This document shows positions 1 to 14,963 of a stretch of 64,000 nt of DNA, one piece after another. The position numbers and the translations under genes are program-made. This DNA comes from Fallopia convolvulus (taxonomy: Eukaryota; Streptophyta; Magnoliopsida; Caryophyllales; Polygonaceae), in assembly GCA_964016875.1 (NCBI GenBank), contig OZ024730.1, positions 29,365,295 to 29,429,294 of the forward strand, written 5' to 3'. Each line of letters starts with the position of its first letter. The stretch's first letter is position 1. The notes under the pieces were generated by a model. It was not told where the DNA came from. It worked only from the letters and a program-made list of their open reading frames with translations, and searched no databases.

Positions 1-2670
1 ACATCTACGCATAAGCATAAAGAATGAGGATAGGATCAAGCCAATAAGCCCATTCTACACTACAAAATCAAGATGGATCGAATAAAAGCATAAATTCGAA
101 CCTAGAAACCGAATCCACATTTAGGAGTGACATTTACATGGACATTCATCGAACACTTGGCGCGCAATGTTAGATCAATAGTCAAATTTTAAAGGCTAAA
201 GAAGAAAAAACAAGTAAACTTTAAAGACATCTACGCATAAGGATAAAAAATGAGGATAGTATCAAGCCAATAAGCCCATTCTACACTACAAAATAAAGAT
301 GGATCGAATAAAAGAATAAATTCGAACCTAGAAACCGAATCCACATTTAGGAGTGACATTTACATGGACATTTCATCGAACACTTGGCGCGCAATGTTAG
401 ATCACAAGTCATTTTAAATGCAAAAGGAGAAAAAGCAAGTGAACATTAAATATATCTAGGCATAAGCATAAAAAAAATGAGTATAGTGTCAAGCCAATTA
501 GCACATTCTACACTACAAAATCAAGATGGATCGAATAACAGCATAAATTCGAACCAAGAAACCGAATCCACATTTACGAGTGACATTTACATGGACATTT
601 CATCGAACACTTGGCGCGCAATGTTAGATCACAAGTCATTTTAACGGCAAAAGAAGAAAAAACAAGTGAACTTTAAAGACATCTAGGCATAAGCATAAAG
701 ACTGAGGATAGTATCAAGCCAATAAGCACATTCTAAACTACAAAATCAAAACGGATCGAATAAAAGCATAAATTCGAACCTAGAAACCGAATCCACATTT
801 AGGAGTGACATTTACATGGACATTCATCGAACACTTGGCGCGCAATGTTAGATCAATAGTCAATTTTTAAAGGCTAAAGAAGAAAAAACAAGTAAACTTC
901 AAAGACATCTACGCATAAGCATAAAGAATGAGGATAGGATCAAGCCAATAAGCCCATTCTACACTACAAAATCAAGATGGATCGAATAAAAGCATAAATT
1001 CGAACCTAGAAACCGAATCCAAATTTAGGAGTGACATTTACATGGACATTCATCGAACACTTGGCGCGCAATGTTAGATCAATAGTCAATTTTTAAAGGC
1101 TAAAGAAGAAAAAACAAGTAAACTTTAAAGACATCTAGGCATATGCATAAAGAATGAGGATAGTATCAAGCCAATAAGCCCATTCTACACTACAAAATCA
1201 AGATGGATCGAATAAAAGCATAAATTCGAACCTAGAAACCGAATCCACATTTAGGAGTGACATTTACATGGATATTTCATCGAACACTTGGCGCGCAATG
1301 TTAGATCACAAGTCATTTTAACGGCAAAAGGAGAAAAAACTAGTGAACTTTAAAGACATCTAGGCATAAGCATAAAGACTGAGGATAGTATCAAGCCAAT
1401 AAGCACATTCTACACTACAAAATCAAGACGGATCGAATAAAAGCATAAATTCGAACCTAGAAACCGAATCCACATTTAGGAGTGACATTTACATGGACAT
1501 TCATCGAACACTTGGCGCGCAATGTTAGATCAATAGTCAATTTTTAAAGGCTAAAGAAGAAAAAACAAGTAAACTTTAAAGACATCTACGCATAAGCATA
1601 AAGAATGAGGATAGTATCAAGCCAATAAGCCCATTCTACACTACAAAATCAAAACGGATTGAATAAAAGCATAAATTCGAACCTAGAAACCGAATCCACA
1701 TTTAGGAGTGACATTTACATGGACATTCATCGAACACTTGGCGCGCAATGTTAGATCAATAGTCAATTTTTAAAGGCTAAAGAAGAAAAAACAAGTAAAC
1801 TTCAAAGACATCTACGCATAAGCATAAAGAATGAGGATAGGATCAAGCCAATAAGCCCATTCTACACTACAAAATCAAGATGGATCGAATAAAAGCATAA
1901 ATTCGAACCTAGAAACCGAATCCAAATTCAGGAGTGACATTTACATGGACATTCATCGAACACTTGGCGCGCAATGTTAGATCAATAGTCAAATTTTAAA
2001 GGCTAAAGAAGAAAAAACCAGTAAACTTTAAAGACATCTACGCATAAGCATAAAAAATGAGGATAGTATCAAGCCAATAAGCCCATTCTACACTACAAAA
2101 TCAAGATGGATCGAATAAAAGCATAAATTCGAACCTAGAAACCGAATCCACATTTAGGAGTGACATTTACATGGACATTTCATCGAACACTTGGCGCGCA
2201 ATGTTAGATCACAAGTCATTTTAAATGCAAAAGGAGAAAAAGCAAATGAACATTAAATATATCTAGGCATAAGCATAAAAAAAATGAGTATAGTGTCAAG
2301 CAATTTAGCACATTCTACACTACAAAATCAAGATGGATCGAATAACAGCATAAATTCGAACCAAGAAACCGAATCCACATTTACGAGTGACATTTACATG
2401 GACATTTCATCGAACACTTGGCGCGCAATGTTAGATCACAAGTCATTTTAACGGCAAAATGAGAAAAAACAAGTGAACTTTAAAGACATCTAGGCATAAG
2501 CATAAAGACTGAGGATAGTATCAAGCCAATAAGCACATTCTACACTACAAAATCAAGACGGATCGAATAAAAGCATAAATTCGAACCTAGAAACCGAATC
2601 CACATTTAGGAGTGACATTTACATGGACATTCATCGAACACTTGGCGCGCAATGTTAGATCAATAGTCAA
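1..2670. repeat. Higher-order block, copy A of a long satellite duplication
   Basis: This stretch matches 5422-8091 at a constant offset of 5421 bp (24 monomers), with only rare mismatches in the parts I compared by eye, including rare variants such as an AAGGATAAAAAATG monomer. The match stops at 2671/8092, where the copies read T and A and then belong to different monomer variants. The window edge cuts the left end. Confidence 0.88.
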
Positions 2671-5421
2671 TTTTTAAAGGCTAAAGAAGAAAAAACAAGT
2701 AAACTTTAAAGACATCTACGCATAAGCATAAAGAATGAGGATAGTATCAAGCCAATAAGCCCATTCTACACTACAAAATCAAGATGGATCGAATAAAAGC
2801 ATAAATTCGAACCTAGAAACCGAATCCAAATTTAGGAGTGACATTTACATGGACATTCATCGAACACTTGGCGCACAATGTTAGATCAATAGTCAATTTT
2901 TAAAGGCTAAAGGAGAAAAAACAAGTAAACTTTAAAGACATCTAGGCATATGCATAAAGAATGAGGATAGTATCAAGCCAATAAGCCCATTCTACACTAT
3001 AAAATCAAGATGGATCGAATAAAAGCATAAATTCGAACCTAGAAACCGAATCCACATTTAGGAGTGACATTTACATGGACATTCATCGAACACTTGGCGC
3101 GCAATGTTAGATCAATAGTCAAATTTTAAAGGCTAAAGAAGAAAAAACAAGTAAATTTTAAAGACATCTACGCATAAGCATAAAAAATGAGGATAGTATC
3201 AAGCCAATAAGCCCATTCTACACTACAAAATAAAGATGGATCGAATAAAAGAATAAATTCGAACCTATAAACCGAATCCACATTTAGGAGTGACATTTAC
3301 ATGGACATTTCATCGAACACTTGGCGCGCAATGTTAGATCACAAGTCATTTTAAATGCAAAAGGAGAAAAAGCAAGTGAACATTAAATATATCTAGGCAT
3401 AAGCATAACAAAAATGAGTATAGTGTCAAGCCAATTAGCACATTCTACACTACAAAATCAAGATGGATCGAATAACAACATAAATTCGAACCAAGAAACC
3501 GAATCCACATTTACGAGTGACATTTACATGGACATTTCATCGAACACTTGGCGCGCAATGTTAGATCACAAGTCATTTTAACGGCAAAAGGAGAAAAAAC
3601 AAGTGAACTTTAAAGACATCTAGGCATAAGCATAAAGACTGAGGATAGTATCAAGCCAATAAGCACATTCTACACTACAAAATCAAGACGGATCGAATAA
3701 AAGCATAAATTCGAACCTAGAAACTGAATCCACATTTAGGAGTGACATTTACATGGACATTCATCGAACACTTGGCGCGCAATGTTAGATCAATAGTCAA
3801 TTTTTAAAGGCTAAAGAAGAAAAAACAAGTAAACTTTAAAGACATCTACGCATAAGCATAAAGAATGAGGATAGTATCAAGCCAATAAGCCCATTCTACA
3901 CTACAAAATCAAGATGGATCGAATAAAAGCATAAATTCGAACCTAGAAACCGAATCCAAATTTAGGAGTGACATTTACATGGACATTCATCGAACACTTG
4001 GCGCGCAATGTTAGATCAATAGTCAATTTTTAAAGGCTAAAGAAGAAAAAACAAGTAAACTTTAAAGACATCTAGGCATATGCATAAAGAATGAGGATAG
4101 TATCAAGCCAATAAGCCCATTCTACACTATAAAATCAAGATGGATCGAATAAAAGCATAAATTCGAACCTAGAAACCGAATCCACATTTAGGAGTGACAT
4201 TTACATGGATATTTCATCGAACACTTGGCGCGCAATGTTCGATCACAAGTCATTTTAAAGGCAAAAGGAGAAAAAACAAGTGAACTTTAAAGACATCTAG
4301 GCATAAACATAAAGACTGAGGATAGTATCAAGCCAATAAGCACATTCTACACTACAAAATCAAGACGGGTCGAATAAAAGCATAAATTCGAACCTAGAAA
4401 TCGAATCCACATTTAGGAGTGACATTTACATGGACATTTCATCGAACACTTGGCGCGCAATGTTAGATCACAAGTCATTTTAACGGCAAAAGGAGAAAAA
4501 ACTAGTGAACTTTAAAGACATCTAGGCATAAGCATAAAGACTGAGGATAGTATCAAGCCAATAAGCACATTCTACACTACAAAATCAAGACGGATCGAAT
4601 AAAAGCATAAATTCGAACCTAGAAACCGAATCCACATTTAGGAGTGACATTTACATGGACATTCATCGAACACTTGGCACGCAATGTTAGATCAATAGTC
4701 AATTTTTAAAGGCTAAAGAAGAAAAAACAAGTAAACTTTAAAGACATCTACGCATAAGCATAAAGAATGAGGATAGTATCAAGCCAATAAGCCCATTCTA
4801 CACTACAAAATCAAGATGGATCGAATAAAAGCATAAACTCGAACCTAGAAACCGAATCCACATTTAGGAGTGACATTTACATGGACATTCATCGAACACT
4901 TGGCGCGCAATGTTAGATCAATAGTAAAATTTTAAAGGCTAAATAAGAAAAAACAAGTAAATTTTAAAGACATCTACGCATAAGCATAAAGAACGAGGAT
5001 AGTATCAAGCCAATAAGCCCATTCTACACTACAAAATCAAGATGGATCGAATAAAACCATAAATTCGAACCTAGAAACCGAATCCACATTTAGGAGTGAC
5101 ATTTACATGGACATTTCATCGAACACTTGGCGCGCAATGTTAGATCACAAGTCATTTTAAAGGCAAAAGGAGAAAAAGCAAGTGAACATTAAATATATCT
5201 AGGCATAAGCATAAAAAAATGAGTATTGTGTCAAGACAATTAGCACATTCTACACTACAAAATCAAGACGGATCGAATAAAAGCATAAATTCGAACCTAG
5301 AAACCGAATCCACATTTAGGAGTGACATTTACATGGACATTCATCGAACACTTGGCGCGCAATGTTAGATCAATAGTCAATTTTTAAAGGCTAAAGAAGA
5401 AAAAACAAGTAAACTTCAAAG

Positions 5422-8091
5422 ACATCTACGCATAAGCATAAAGAATGAGGATAGGATCAAGCCAATAAGCCCATTCTACACTACAAAATCAAGATGGATC
5501 GAATAAAAGCATAAATTCGAACCTAGAAACCGATTCCACATTTAGGAGTGACATTTACATGGACATTCATCGAACACTTGGCGCGCAATGTTAGATCAAT
5601 AGTCAAATTTTAAAGGCTAAAGAAGAAAAAACAAGTAAACTTTAAAGACATCTACGCATAAGGATAAAAAATGAGGATAGTATCAAGCCAATAAGCCCAT
5701 TCTACACTACAAAATAAAGATGGATCGAATAAAAGAATAAATTCGAACCTAAAAACCGAATCCACATTTAGGAGTGACATTTACATGGACATTTCATCGA
5801 ACACTTGGCGCGCAATGTTAGATCACAAGTCATTTTAAATGCAAAAGGAGAAAAAGCAAGTGAACATTAAATATATCTAGGCATAAGCATAAAAAAAATG
5901 AGTATAGTGTCAAGCCAATTAGCACATTCTACACTACAAAATCAAGATGGATCGAATAACAGCATAAATTCGAACCAAGAAACCGAATCCACATTTACGA
6001 GTGACATTTACATGGACATTTCATCGAACACTTGGCGCGCAATGTTAGATCACAAGTCATTTTAACGGCAAAAGAAGAAAAAACAAGTGAACTTTAAAGA
6101 CATCTAGGCATAAGCATAAAGACTGAGGATAGTATCAAGCCAATAAGCACATTCTAAACTACAAAATCAAAACGGATCGAATAAAAGCATAAATTCGAAC
6201 CTAGAAACCGAATCCACATTTAGGAGTGACATTTACATGGACATTCATCGAACACTTGGCGCGCAATGTTAGATCAATAGTCAATTTTTAAAGGCTAAAG
6301 AAGAAAAAACAAGTAAACTTCAAAGACATCTACGCATAAGCATAAAGAATGAGGATAGGATCAAGCCAATAAGCCCATTCTACACTACAAAATCAAGATG
6401 GATCGAATAAAAGCATAAATTCGAACCTAGAAACCGAATCCAAATTTAGGAGTGACATTTACATGGACATTCATCGAACACTTGGCGCGCAATGTTAGAT
6501 CAATAGTCAATTTTTAAAGGCTAAAGAAGAAAAAACAAGTAAACTTTAAAGACATCTAGGCATATGCATAAAGAATGAGGATAGTATCAAGCCAATAAGC
6601 CCATTCTACACTACAAAATCAAGATGGATCGAATAAAAGCATAAATTCGAACCTAGAAACCGAATCCACATTTAGGAGTGACATTTACATGGATATTTCA
6701 TCGAACACTTGGCGCGCAATGTTAGATCACAAGTCATTTTAACGGCAAAAGGAGAAAAAACTAGTGAACTTTAAAGACATCTAGGCATAAGCATAAAGAC
6801 TGAGGATAGTATCAAGCCAATAAGCACATTCTACACTACAAAATCAAGACGGATCGAATAAAAGCATAAATTCGAACCTAGAAACCGAATCCACATTTAG
6901 GAGTGACATTTACATGGACATTCATCGAACACTTGGCGCGCAATGTTAGATCAATAGTCAATTTTTAAAGGCTAAAGAAGAAAAAACAAGTAAACTTTAA
7001 AGACATCTACGCATAAGCATAAAGAATGAGGATAGTATCAAGCCAATAAGCCCATTCTACACTACAAAATCAAAACGGATTGAATAAAAGCATAAATTCG
7101 AACCTAGAAACCGAATCCACATTTAGGAGTGACATTTACATGGACATTCATCGAACACTTGGCGCGCAATGTTAGATCAATAGTCAATTTTTAAAGGCTA
7201 AAGAAGAAAAAACAAGTAAACTTCAAAGACATCTACGCATAAGCATAAAGAATGAGGATAGGATCAAGCCAATAAGCCCATTCTACACTACAAAATCAAG
7301 ATGGATCGAATAAAAGCATAAATTCGAACCTAGAAACCGAATCCAAATTCAGGAGTGACATTTACATGGACATTCATCGAACACTTGGCGCGCAATGTTA
7401 GATCAATAGTCAAATTTTAAAGGCTAAAGAAGAAAAAACCAGTAAACTTTAAAGACATCTACGCATAAGCATAAAAAATGAGGATAGTATCAAGCCAATA
7501 AGCCCATTCTACACTACAAAATCAAGATGGATCGAATAAAAGCATAAATTCGAACCTAGAAACCGAATCCACATTTAGGAGTGACATTTACATGGACATT
7601 TCATCGAACACTTGGCGCGCAATGTTAGATCACAAGTCATTTTAAATGCAAAAGGAGAAAAAGCAAATGAACATTAAATATATCTAGGCATAAGCATAAA
7701 AAAAATGAGTATAGTGTCAAGCAATTTAGCACATTCTACACTACAAAATCAAGATGGATCGAATAACAGCATAAATTCGAACCAAGAAACCGAATCCACA
7801 TTTACGAGTGACATTTACATGGACATTTCATCGAACACTTGGCGCGCAATGTTAGATCACAAGTCATTTTAACGGCAAAATGAGAAAAAACAAGTGAACT
7901 TTAAAGACATCTAGGCATAAGCATAAAGACTGAGGATAGTATCAAGCCAATAAGCACATTCTACACTACAAAATCAAGACGGATCGAATAAAAGCATAAA
8001 TTCGAACCTAGAAACCGAATCCACATTTAGGAGTGACATTTACATGGACATTCATCGAACACTTGGCGCGCAATGTTAGATCAATAGTCAA
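5422..8091. repeat. Higher-order block, copy B of a long satellite duplication
   Basis: Near-identical partner of 1-2670. A third, shorter derivative begins near 8031: it follows 5546-6470, then jumps seven monomers ahead and follows sequence from about 7360. This is the pattern of an unequal exchange or internal deletion inside a copied block. Confidence 0.85.
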
Positions 8092-10860
8092 ATTTTAAAG
8101 GCTAAAGAAGAAAAAACAAGTAAACTTTAAAGACATCTACGCATAAGGATAAAAAATGAGGATAGTATCAAGCCAATAAGCCCATTCTACACTACAAAAT
8201 AAAGATGGATCGAATAAAAGAATAAATTCGAACCTAGAAACCGAATCCACATTTAGGAGTGACATTTACATGGACATTTCATCGAACACTTGGCGCGCAA
8301 TGTTAGATCACAAGTCATTTTAAATGCAAAAGGAGAAAAAGCAAGTGAACATTAAATATATCTAGGCATAAGCATAAAAAAAATGAGTATAGTGTCAAGC
8401 CAATTAGCACATTCTACACTACAAAATCAAGATGGATCGAATAACAGCATAAATTCGAACCAAGAAACCGAATCCACATTTACGAGTGACATTTACATGG
8501 ACATTTCATCGAACACTTGGCGCGCAATGTTAGATCACAAGTCATTTTAACGGCAAAAGAAGAAAAAACAAGTGAACTTTAAAGACATCTAGGCATAAGC
8601 ATAAAGACTGAGGATAGTATCAAGCCAATAAGCACATTCTACACTACAAAATCAAAACGGATCGAATAAAAGCATAAATTCGAACCTAGAAACCGAATCC
8701 ACATTTAGGAGTGACATTTACATGGACATTCATCGAACACTTGGCGCGCAATGTTAGATCAATAGTCAATTTTTAAAGGCTAAAGAAGAAAAAACAAGTA
8801 AACTTCAAAGACATCTACGCATAAGCATAAAGAATGAGGATAGGATCAAGCCAATAAGCCCATTCTACACTACAAAATCAAGATGGATCGAATAAAAGCA
8901 TAAATTCGAACCTAGAAACCGAATCCAAATTTAGGAGTGACATTTACATGGACATTCATCGAACACTTGGCGCGCAATGTTAGATCAATAGTCAAATTTT
9001 AAAGGCTAAAGAAGAAAAAACCAGTAAACTTTAAAGACATCTACGCATAAGCATAAAAAATGAGGATAGTATCAAGCCAATAAGCCCATTCTACACTACA
9101 AAATCAAGATGGATCGAATAAAAGCATAAATTCGAACCTAGAAACCGAATCCACATTTAGGAGTGACATTTACATGGACATTTCATCGAACACTTGGCGC
9201 GCAATGTTAGATCACAAGTCATTTTAAATGCAAAAGGAGAAAAAGCAAATGAACATTAAATATATCTAGGCATAAGCATAAAAAAAATGAGTATAGTGTC
9301 AAGCAATTTAGCACATTCTACACTACAAAATCAAGATGGATCGAATAACAGCATAAATTCGAACCAAGAAACCGAATCCACATTTACGAGTGACATTTAC
9401 ATGGACATTTCATCGAACACTTGTCGCGCAATGTTAGATCACAAGTCATTTTAACGGCAAAATGAGAAAAAACAAGTGAACTTTAAAGACATCTAGGCAT
9501 AAGCATAAAGACTGAGGATAGTATCAAGCCAATAAGCACATTCTACACTACAAAATCAAGACGGATCGAATAAAAGCATAAATTCGAACCTAGAAACCGA
9601 ATCCACATTTAGGAGTGACATTTACATGGACATTCATCGAACACTTGGCGCGCAATGTTAGATCAATAGTCAATTTTTAAAGGCTAAAGAAGAAAAAACA
9701 AGTAAACTTTAAAGACATCTACGCATAAGCATAAAGAATGATGATGGTATCAAGCCAATAAGCCCATTCTACACTACAAAAGCAAGATGGATCGAATAAA
9801 AGTATAAATTCGAACCTAGAAACCGAATCCACATTTAGGAGTGACATTTACATGGACATTCATCGAACACTTGGCGCGCAATGTTAGATCACAAGTCATT
9901 TTAAAGGCAAAAGGAGAAAAAACAAGTGAACTTTCAAGACATCTAGGCATAAGCATAAAGACTGAGGATAGTATCAAGCTAATAAGCACATTCTACACTA
10001 CAAAATCAAGACGGATCGAATAAAAGCATAAATTCGAACCTAGAAACCGAATCCACATTTAGGAGTGACATTTACATGGACATTTCATCGAACACTTGGC
10101 GCGCAATGTTAGATCACAAGTCATTTTAAATGCAAAAGGAGAAAAAGCAAATGAACATTAAATATATCTAGGCATAAGCATAAAAAAAATGAGTATAGTG
10201 TCAAGCAATTTAGCACATTCTACACTACAAAATCAAGATGGATCGAATAACAGCATAAATTCGAACCAAGAAACCGAATCCACATTTACGAGTGACATTT
10301 ACATGGACATTTCATCGAACACTTGGCGCGCAATGTTAGATCACAAGTCATTTTAACGGCAAAATGAGAAAAAACAAGTGAACTTTAAAGACATCTAGGC
10401 ATAAGCATAAAGACTGAGGATAGTATCAAGCCAATAAGCACATTCTACACTACAAAATCAAGACGGATCGAATAAAAGCATAAATTCGAACCTAGAAACC
10501 GAATCCACATTTAGGAGTGACATTTACATGGACATTCATCGAACACTTGGCGCGCAATGTTAGATCAATAGTCAATTTTTAAAGGCTAAAGAAGAAAAAA
10601 CAAGTAAACTTTAAAGACATCTAGGCATATGCATAAAGAATGAGGATAGTATCAAACCAATAAGCCCATTCTACACTACAAAATCAAGATGGATCGAATA
10701 AAAGCATAAATTCGATCCTAGAAACCGAATCCACATTTAGGAGTGACATTTACATGGACATTTCATCGAACACTTGGCGCGCAATGTTAGATCACAAGTC
10801 ATTTTAAAGGCAAAAGGAGAAAAAGCAAGTGAACATTAAATATATCTAGGCATAAGCATA

Positions 10861-13800
10861 AAGAATGAGGGTAGAATCAAGCCAATAAGCACGTTCTGGA
10901 CTACAAAATCAAGACCGATCGGATCAAAGAATAAATTCAAACATAGATACCTAATGCCATATTTAGGAGTGACATTTACATGGACATTTCATCGCACACA
11001 TGGCATGCAATTTTATATCAATAGTCAATTTTTAAAGGCCAAAGTAGAAAAAACAAGTGACCTTTAAAGACATCTAGGCATAAGCATAAAGAATGAGTAT
11101 AGTATCAAGCCAATAAGCACATTCTTGCAAAAAATATAAATAAAGACCGATCGAATAAAAGCATAAATTTGAAGTTAGAAACTGAATCCATATTTAGGAG
11201 TGACATTTAAATGGACATTTCATCAAATATATGGCGTGCAATGTTACATCACAAGTCATTTTAAAGGAAAAAGGAGAAAAAGCAAGTGAACTTTAAATAT
11301 ATCTTGGCATAAGCATAAAAAATAAGGATAGTATGAAGCCATTAAGCACATTCTGCACTACAAAATCAAGACCGATCGAATAAAAGCATAAATTCGAACC
11401 ATGGAACAATATTCCACATTTAGGAGTGACATTTACATGGACATTTCCTCGAACACTTGGCGTGCAATGTTATATCACTAATCAATTTTTAAAGGCCAAA
11501 GGAGAAAAAAAAAGTGACCTTTAAATATATCTAGGCATAAGAATAAAAAATAAGGATAGCATCAAGCCAATAAGCACATTCTACACTACAAAATCAAGAC
11601 CGATCGAATAAAAGCATAAATTCGAACCTTGAAAACATATTCCACATTTAGGAGTGACATTTACATGGACACTTCGTCGAACACTTGGCGTGCAATGTCA
11701 CATCACTAGTAAATTTTTGAAGGCCAAAGGAGAAAAGGCAAGTGAACTTAAAATACATCTAGGCATAAGCATAAAAAATAAGGATAGTATCAAGCCAGTA
11801 AGCACATTCTACACTACAACATCAAGACCGATCGAATAAAAGCATAAATTCGAACCTTGAAACCATATTCACATTTAGGAGTGACATTTTCATGGACATT
11901 TCATCGAACACTTGGCGTGCATTGTTACATCACAAGTCAATTTTTATAGGCAAAGGAGAAAAAGCAAGTGAACTTTAAAGACATCTATGCATAAGCATAA
12001 AGAATGAAGATAGTATCAATCCAATAAGCACATTCTGCACAAAAAAAGACCGGTCAAATAAAAGCATAAACTCGAAGCTAGAAACTGAATCCACATTTAG
12101 GAGTGACATTTAAATTGAAATTTCATCGAATACTTGGCGTGCAATGTTAGATCACAAGTCATTTTAAAGGCAAAAGTAGAAAAAGCAAGTGAACTTTAAA
12201 TATATCTAGGCATAAGCATAAATAATGAGGATAGTATCATGCCAATAAGCACATTATGCACTACAAAATCAACACCGATCGAATAAAAGCATAAATTCGA
12301 ACCTAGAAACCGAATGCCAAATTTAGGAGTGACATTTACATGGATATTTCATCGAACACTTGGCGTGCAATGTTACATCACAAGTCAATTTTTAAAGGCA
12401 AAAGGAGAAAAAACATGTAAACTTAAAAGATATCTAGGCATAAGCATAAAGAATGAGGAGAGTATCAAGCCAATAAGCACATTCTACACTACAAAATCAA
12501 GACCTATCGAATAATAGCATAAATTCGAACCTAGAAACCGAATGCCACCTTTAGGAGTGACATTTACATGGACATTTCATCGAACATTTGGCATGCAATT
12601 GTAGATCTCAAGTCAATTTTTAAAGGCTAAAGGAGAAAAAACAAGTGAACTTCAAATACATCTAGGCATAAGCATAAAGAATGAGGATAGTATCAAGCCA
12701 ATAAGCACGTTCTGCACTACAAAATCAAGACCGATTGGATAAAAGATTAAATTCAAACATAGATACCGAAAGCCGTATATAGGAGTGACATTTACATGGA
12801 CATTTCTTCGAACATTTGGCATGCAATGTTAGATCTCAAGTCAATTTTTTAAAGGAAAAAGGAGAATAAAACAAGTGAACTTTAAAGACATCTAGGCATA
12901 AGCATAAAGAATAAGGATTGTATACAACTAATAAGCACGTTCTGCACTACAAAATGAAGACCGATCGGATAAAAGAATAAATTCAAACAAAGATACCGAA
13001 AGCCATATCTAGGAGTGACATTTACATGGACATTTTATCGAACACTTGACATGCAAGGTTAGATCTCAAGTCCATTTTTTAAAGGAAAAAAGAGAAAAAT
13101 AAGTGAACTTTAAATATATCTAGGCCTAAGCATTAAATATGTGGATAGTGTCAAGCCAATAAGCACATTCTGCACTACAAAATCAAGACTGATCGAATAA
13201 AAGCATAAATTCGAACCTAGAAACCGAATGCCACATTTAGGTGTGACATTTACATGGACATTTCATTGGCGTGCAATGTTAGATTACAAGTCAATTTTTA
13301 AAGGCAAAAGTAGAAAAAACAAGTGAACTTTAAAGATATCTAGGCATAAGCATAAAAAATAAGGATAGTATCAAGCCAATAAGCACATTCTACACTACAA
13401 CATCAAGACCGATCGAATAAAAGCATAAATTCGAACCTTGAACCCATATTCCCATTTAGGAGTGACATTTAAATGGACATTTCATCGAACACTTGGCGTG
13501 CATTGTTACATCACAAGTCAATTTTTAAAGGCAAAAAGAGAAAAAGCAAGTGACTTTATAGACATCTAGGCATAAGCATAAAGATTGAGTATAGGATCAA
13601 GCCAATAATCACATTCTTGTAAAAAAAAAAGACCGATCGAATAAAAGTATAAATTCAAAGTTAGAAACTGAATCCTCATTTAGGAGTGACATTTAAATGG
13701 ACATTTCATCAAATACTTGACGTGCAATGTTAGATCACAAGTCATTTTAAAGGAAAAAGGAGAAAAAGCATGTGAACTTTAAATATATCTAGGCATAAGC

Positions 13801-14963
13801 ATAAAAAATAAGGATAGTATCAAGCCAATAAGCACATTCTACACTACAAAATCAAGACCGATCGAATAAAAGCATAAATTCGAACCTTGAAACCATATTC
13901 CACATTTAGGAGTGACATTTACATGGACATTTCGTCGAACACTTGGCGTGCAATGTCACATTACTAGTCAATTTTTGAAGGACAAAGTAGAAAAAGCAAG
14001 TGAACTGTAAATACATCTAGGCATAAGCATAAAAAATTAGGATAGTATCAAGCCAGTAAGCACATTTTACACTACAACATCAAGACCGATCGAATAAAAG
14101 CATAAATTTGAACCTTGAAACCATATTCACATTTAGGAGTGACATTTACATGGACATTTCATCGAACACTTGGCGTGCATTGTTACATCACAAGTCAATT
14201 TTTATAGGCAAAGGAGAAAAAGCAAGTGAACTTTAAATATATCTAGGCATAAGCATAATAAATGAGGATAGTATCAAGCCAATAAGCATATTATGCACTA
14301 CAAAATCAAGACCAATCGAATGAAAGCATAAATTCGAACCTAGAAACCGAATGCCAAATTTAGGAGTGACATTTACATGGATATTTCATCGAACACTTGG
14401 CGTGCAATGTTACATCACAAGTCACTTTTTAAAGGCAAAAGGAGAAAAAAGATGTAAACTTAAAAGATATCTAGGCATAAGCATAAAGAATGAGGGTAGA
14501 ATCAAGCCAATAAGCACGTTCTGCACTACAAAATCATGACCGATCGGATATAAGAATAAATTCAAACTTAGATACCGAATGCCATATTTAGAAGTGACAT
14601 TTACATGGACATTTCATCGCACACATGGCATGCAATTTTAGATCAGTAGTCAACTTTTAAAGGCCAAAGGAGAAAAAACAAGTGAACTTTAAAGACATCT
14701 ACGCATAAGCATAAAGAATGAGGATAGTATCAAGCCAATTAGCACATTCTACACTACAAAATCAAGACCTATCGAATAATAGCATAAATTCGAACCTAGA
14801 AACCGAATGCCACCTTTAGAAGTGACATTTACATGGACATTTCATCGAACATTTGGCATGCAATTGTAGACCTCAAGTCAATTTTTAAAGGCTAAAGGAG
14901 AAAAAACAAGTGAACTTTAAATACATCTAGGCATAAGCATAAAGAATGAGGATAGTATCAAGC
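10861..14963. repeat. Satellite array, older diverged segment
   Basis: Same repeat unit and phase as the preceding segment, but monomers differ much more from each other. Most read CGTGCAATG or CATGCAATT instead of CGCGCAATG, and ACCGATCG instead of ATGGATCG. A sub-variant replaces the CTGCACTACAAAATC stretch by an A-tract (for example near 11123 and 13613). The segment ends where element 1 is inserted. The CAAGC at 14959-14963 is the left copy of its target duplication. Confidence 0.95.

Larger units (their letters stand above)
1..10860. repeat. Satellite array, young homogenised segment (about 226-bp monomer)
   Basis: Head-to-tail tandem repeat. The landmark GAGTGACATTTACATGGA recurs at 125, 351, 578 (GAGTGACATTTACATGG) and 803, giving steps of 226, 227 and 225 bp. 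Monomers are AT-rich and fall into at least two interleaved classes. One reads CATTCATCG followed by ATCAATAGTCAA; the other reads CATTTCATCG followed by ATCACAAGTCATTTTAA. Most carry CGCGCAATG, whereas later segments mostly carry CGTGCAATG. Neighbouring blocks of many monomers are nearly identical, as expected after recent unequal exchange. No gene is present; short open frames here are read-through of the repeat. A centromeric or heterochromatic role is inferred only. Confidence 0.97.

Noticed and set aside
9841..14539. Short open frames of about 60 residues repeating in the satellite (9841, 11654, 12314, 14351)
   Set aside because: They all start at the same place in the monomer and read the repeat itself. 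Most other monomers break the frame, so there is no sign of selection for a protein.
1..14963. CRISPR array
   Set aside because: The repeat is about 226 bp, contiguous and without unique spacers. It is a eukaryotic satellite.
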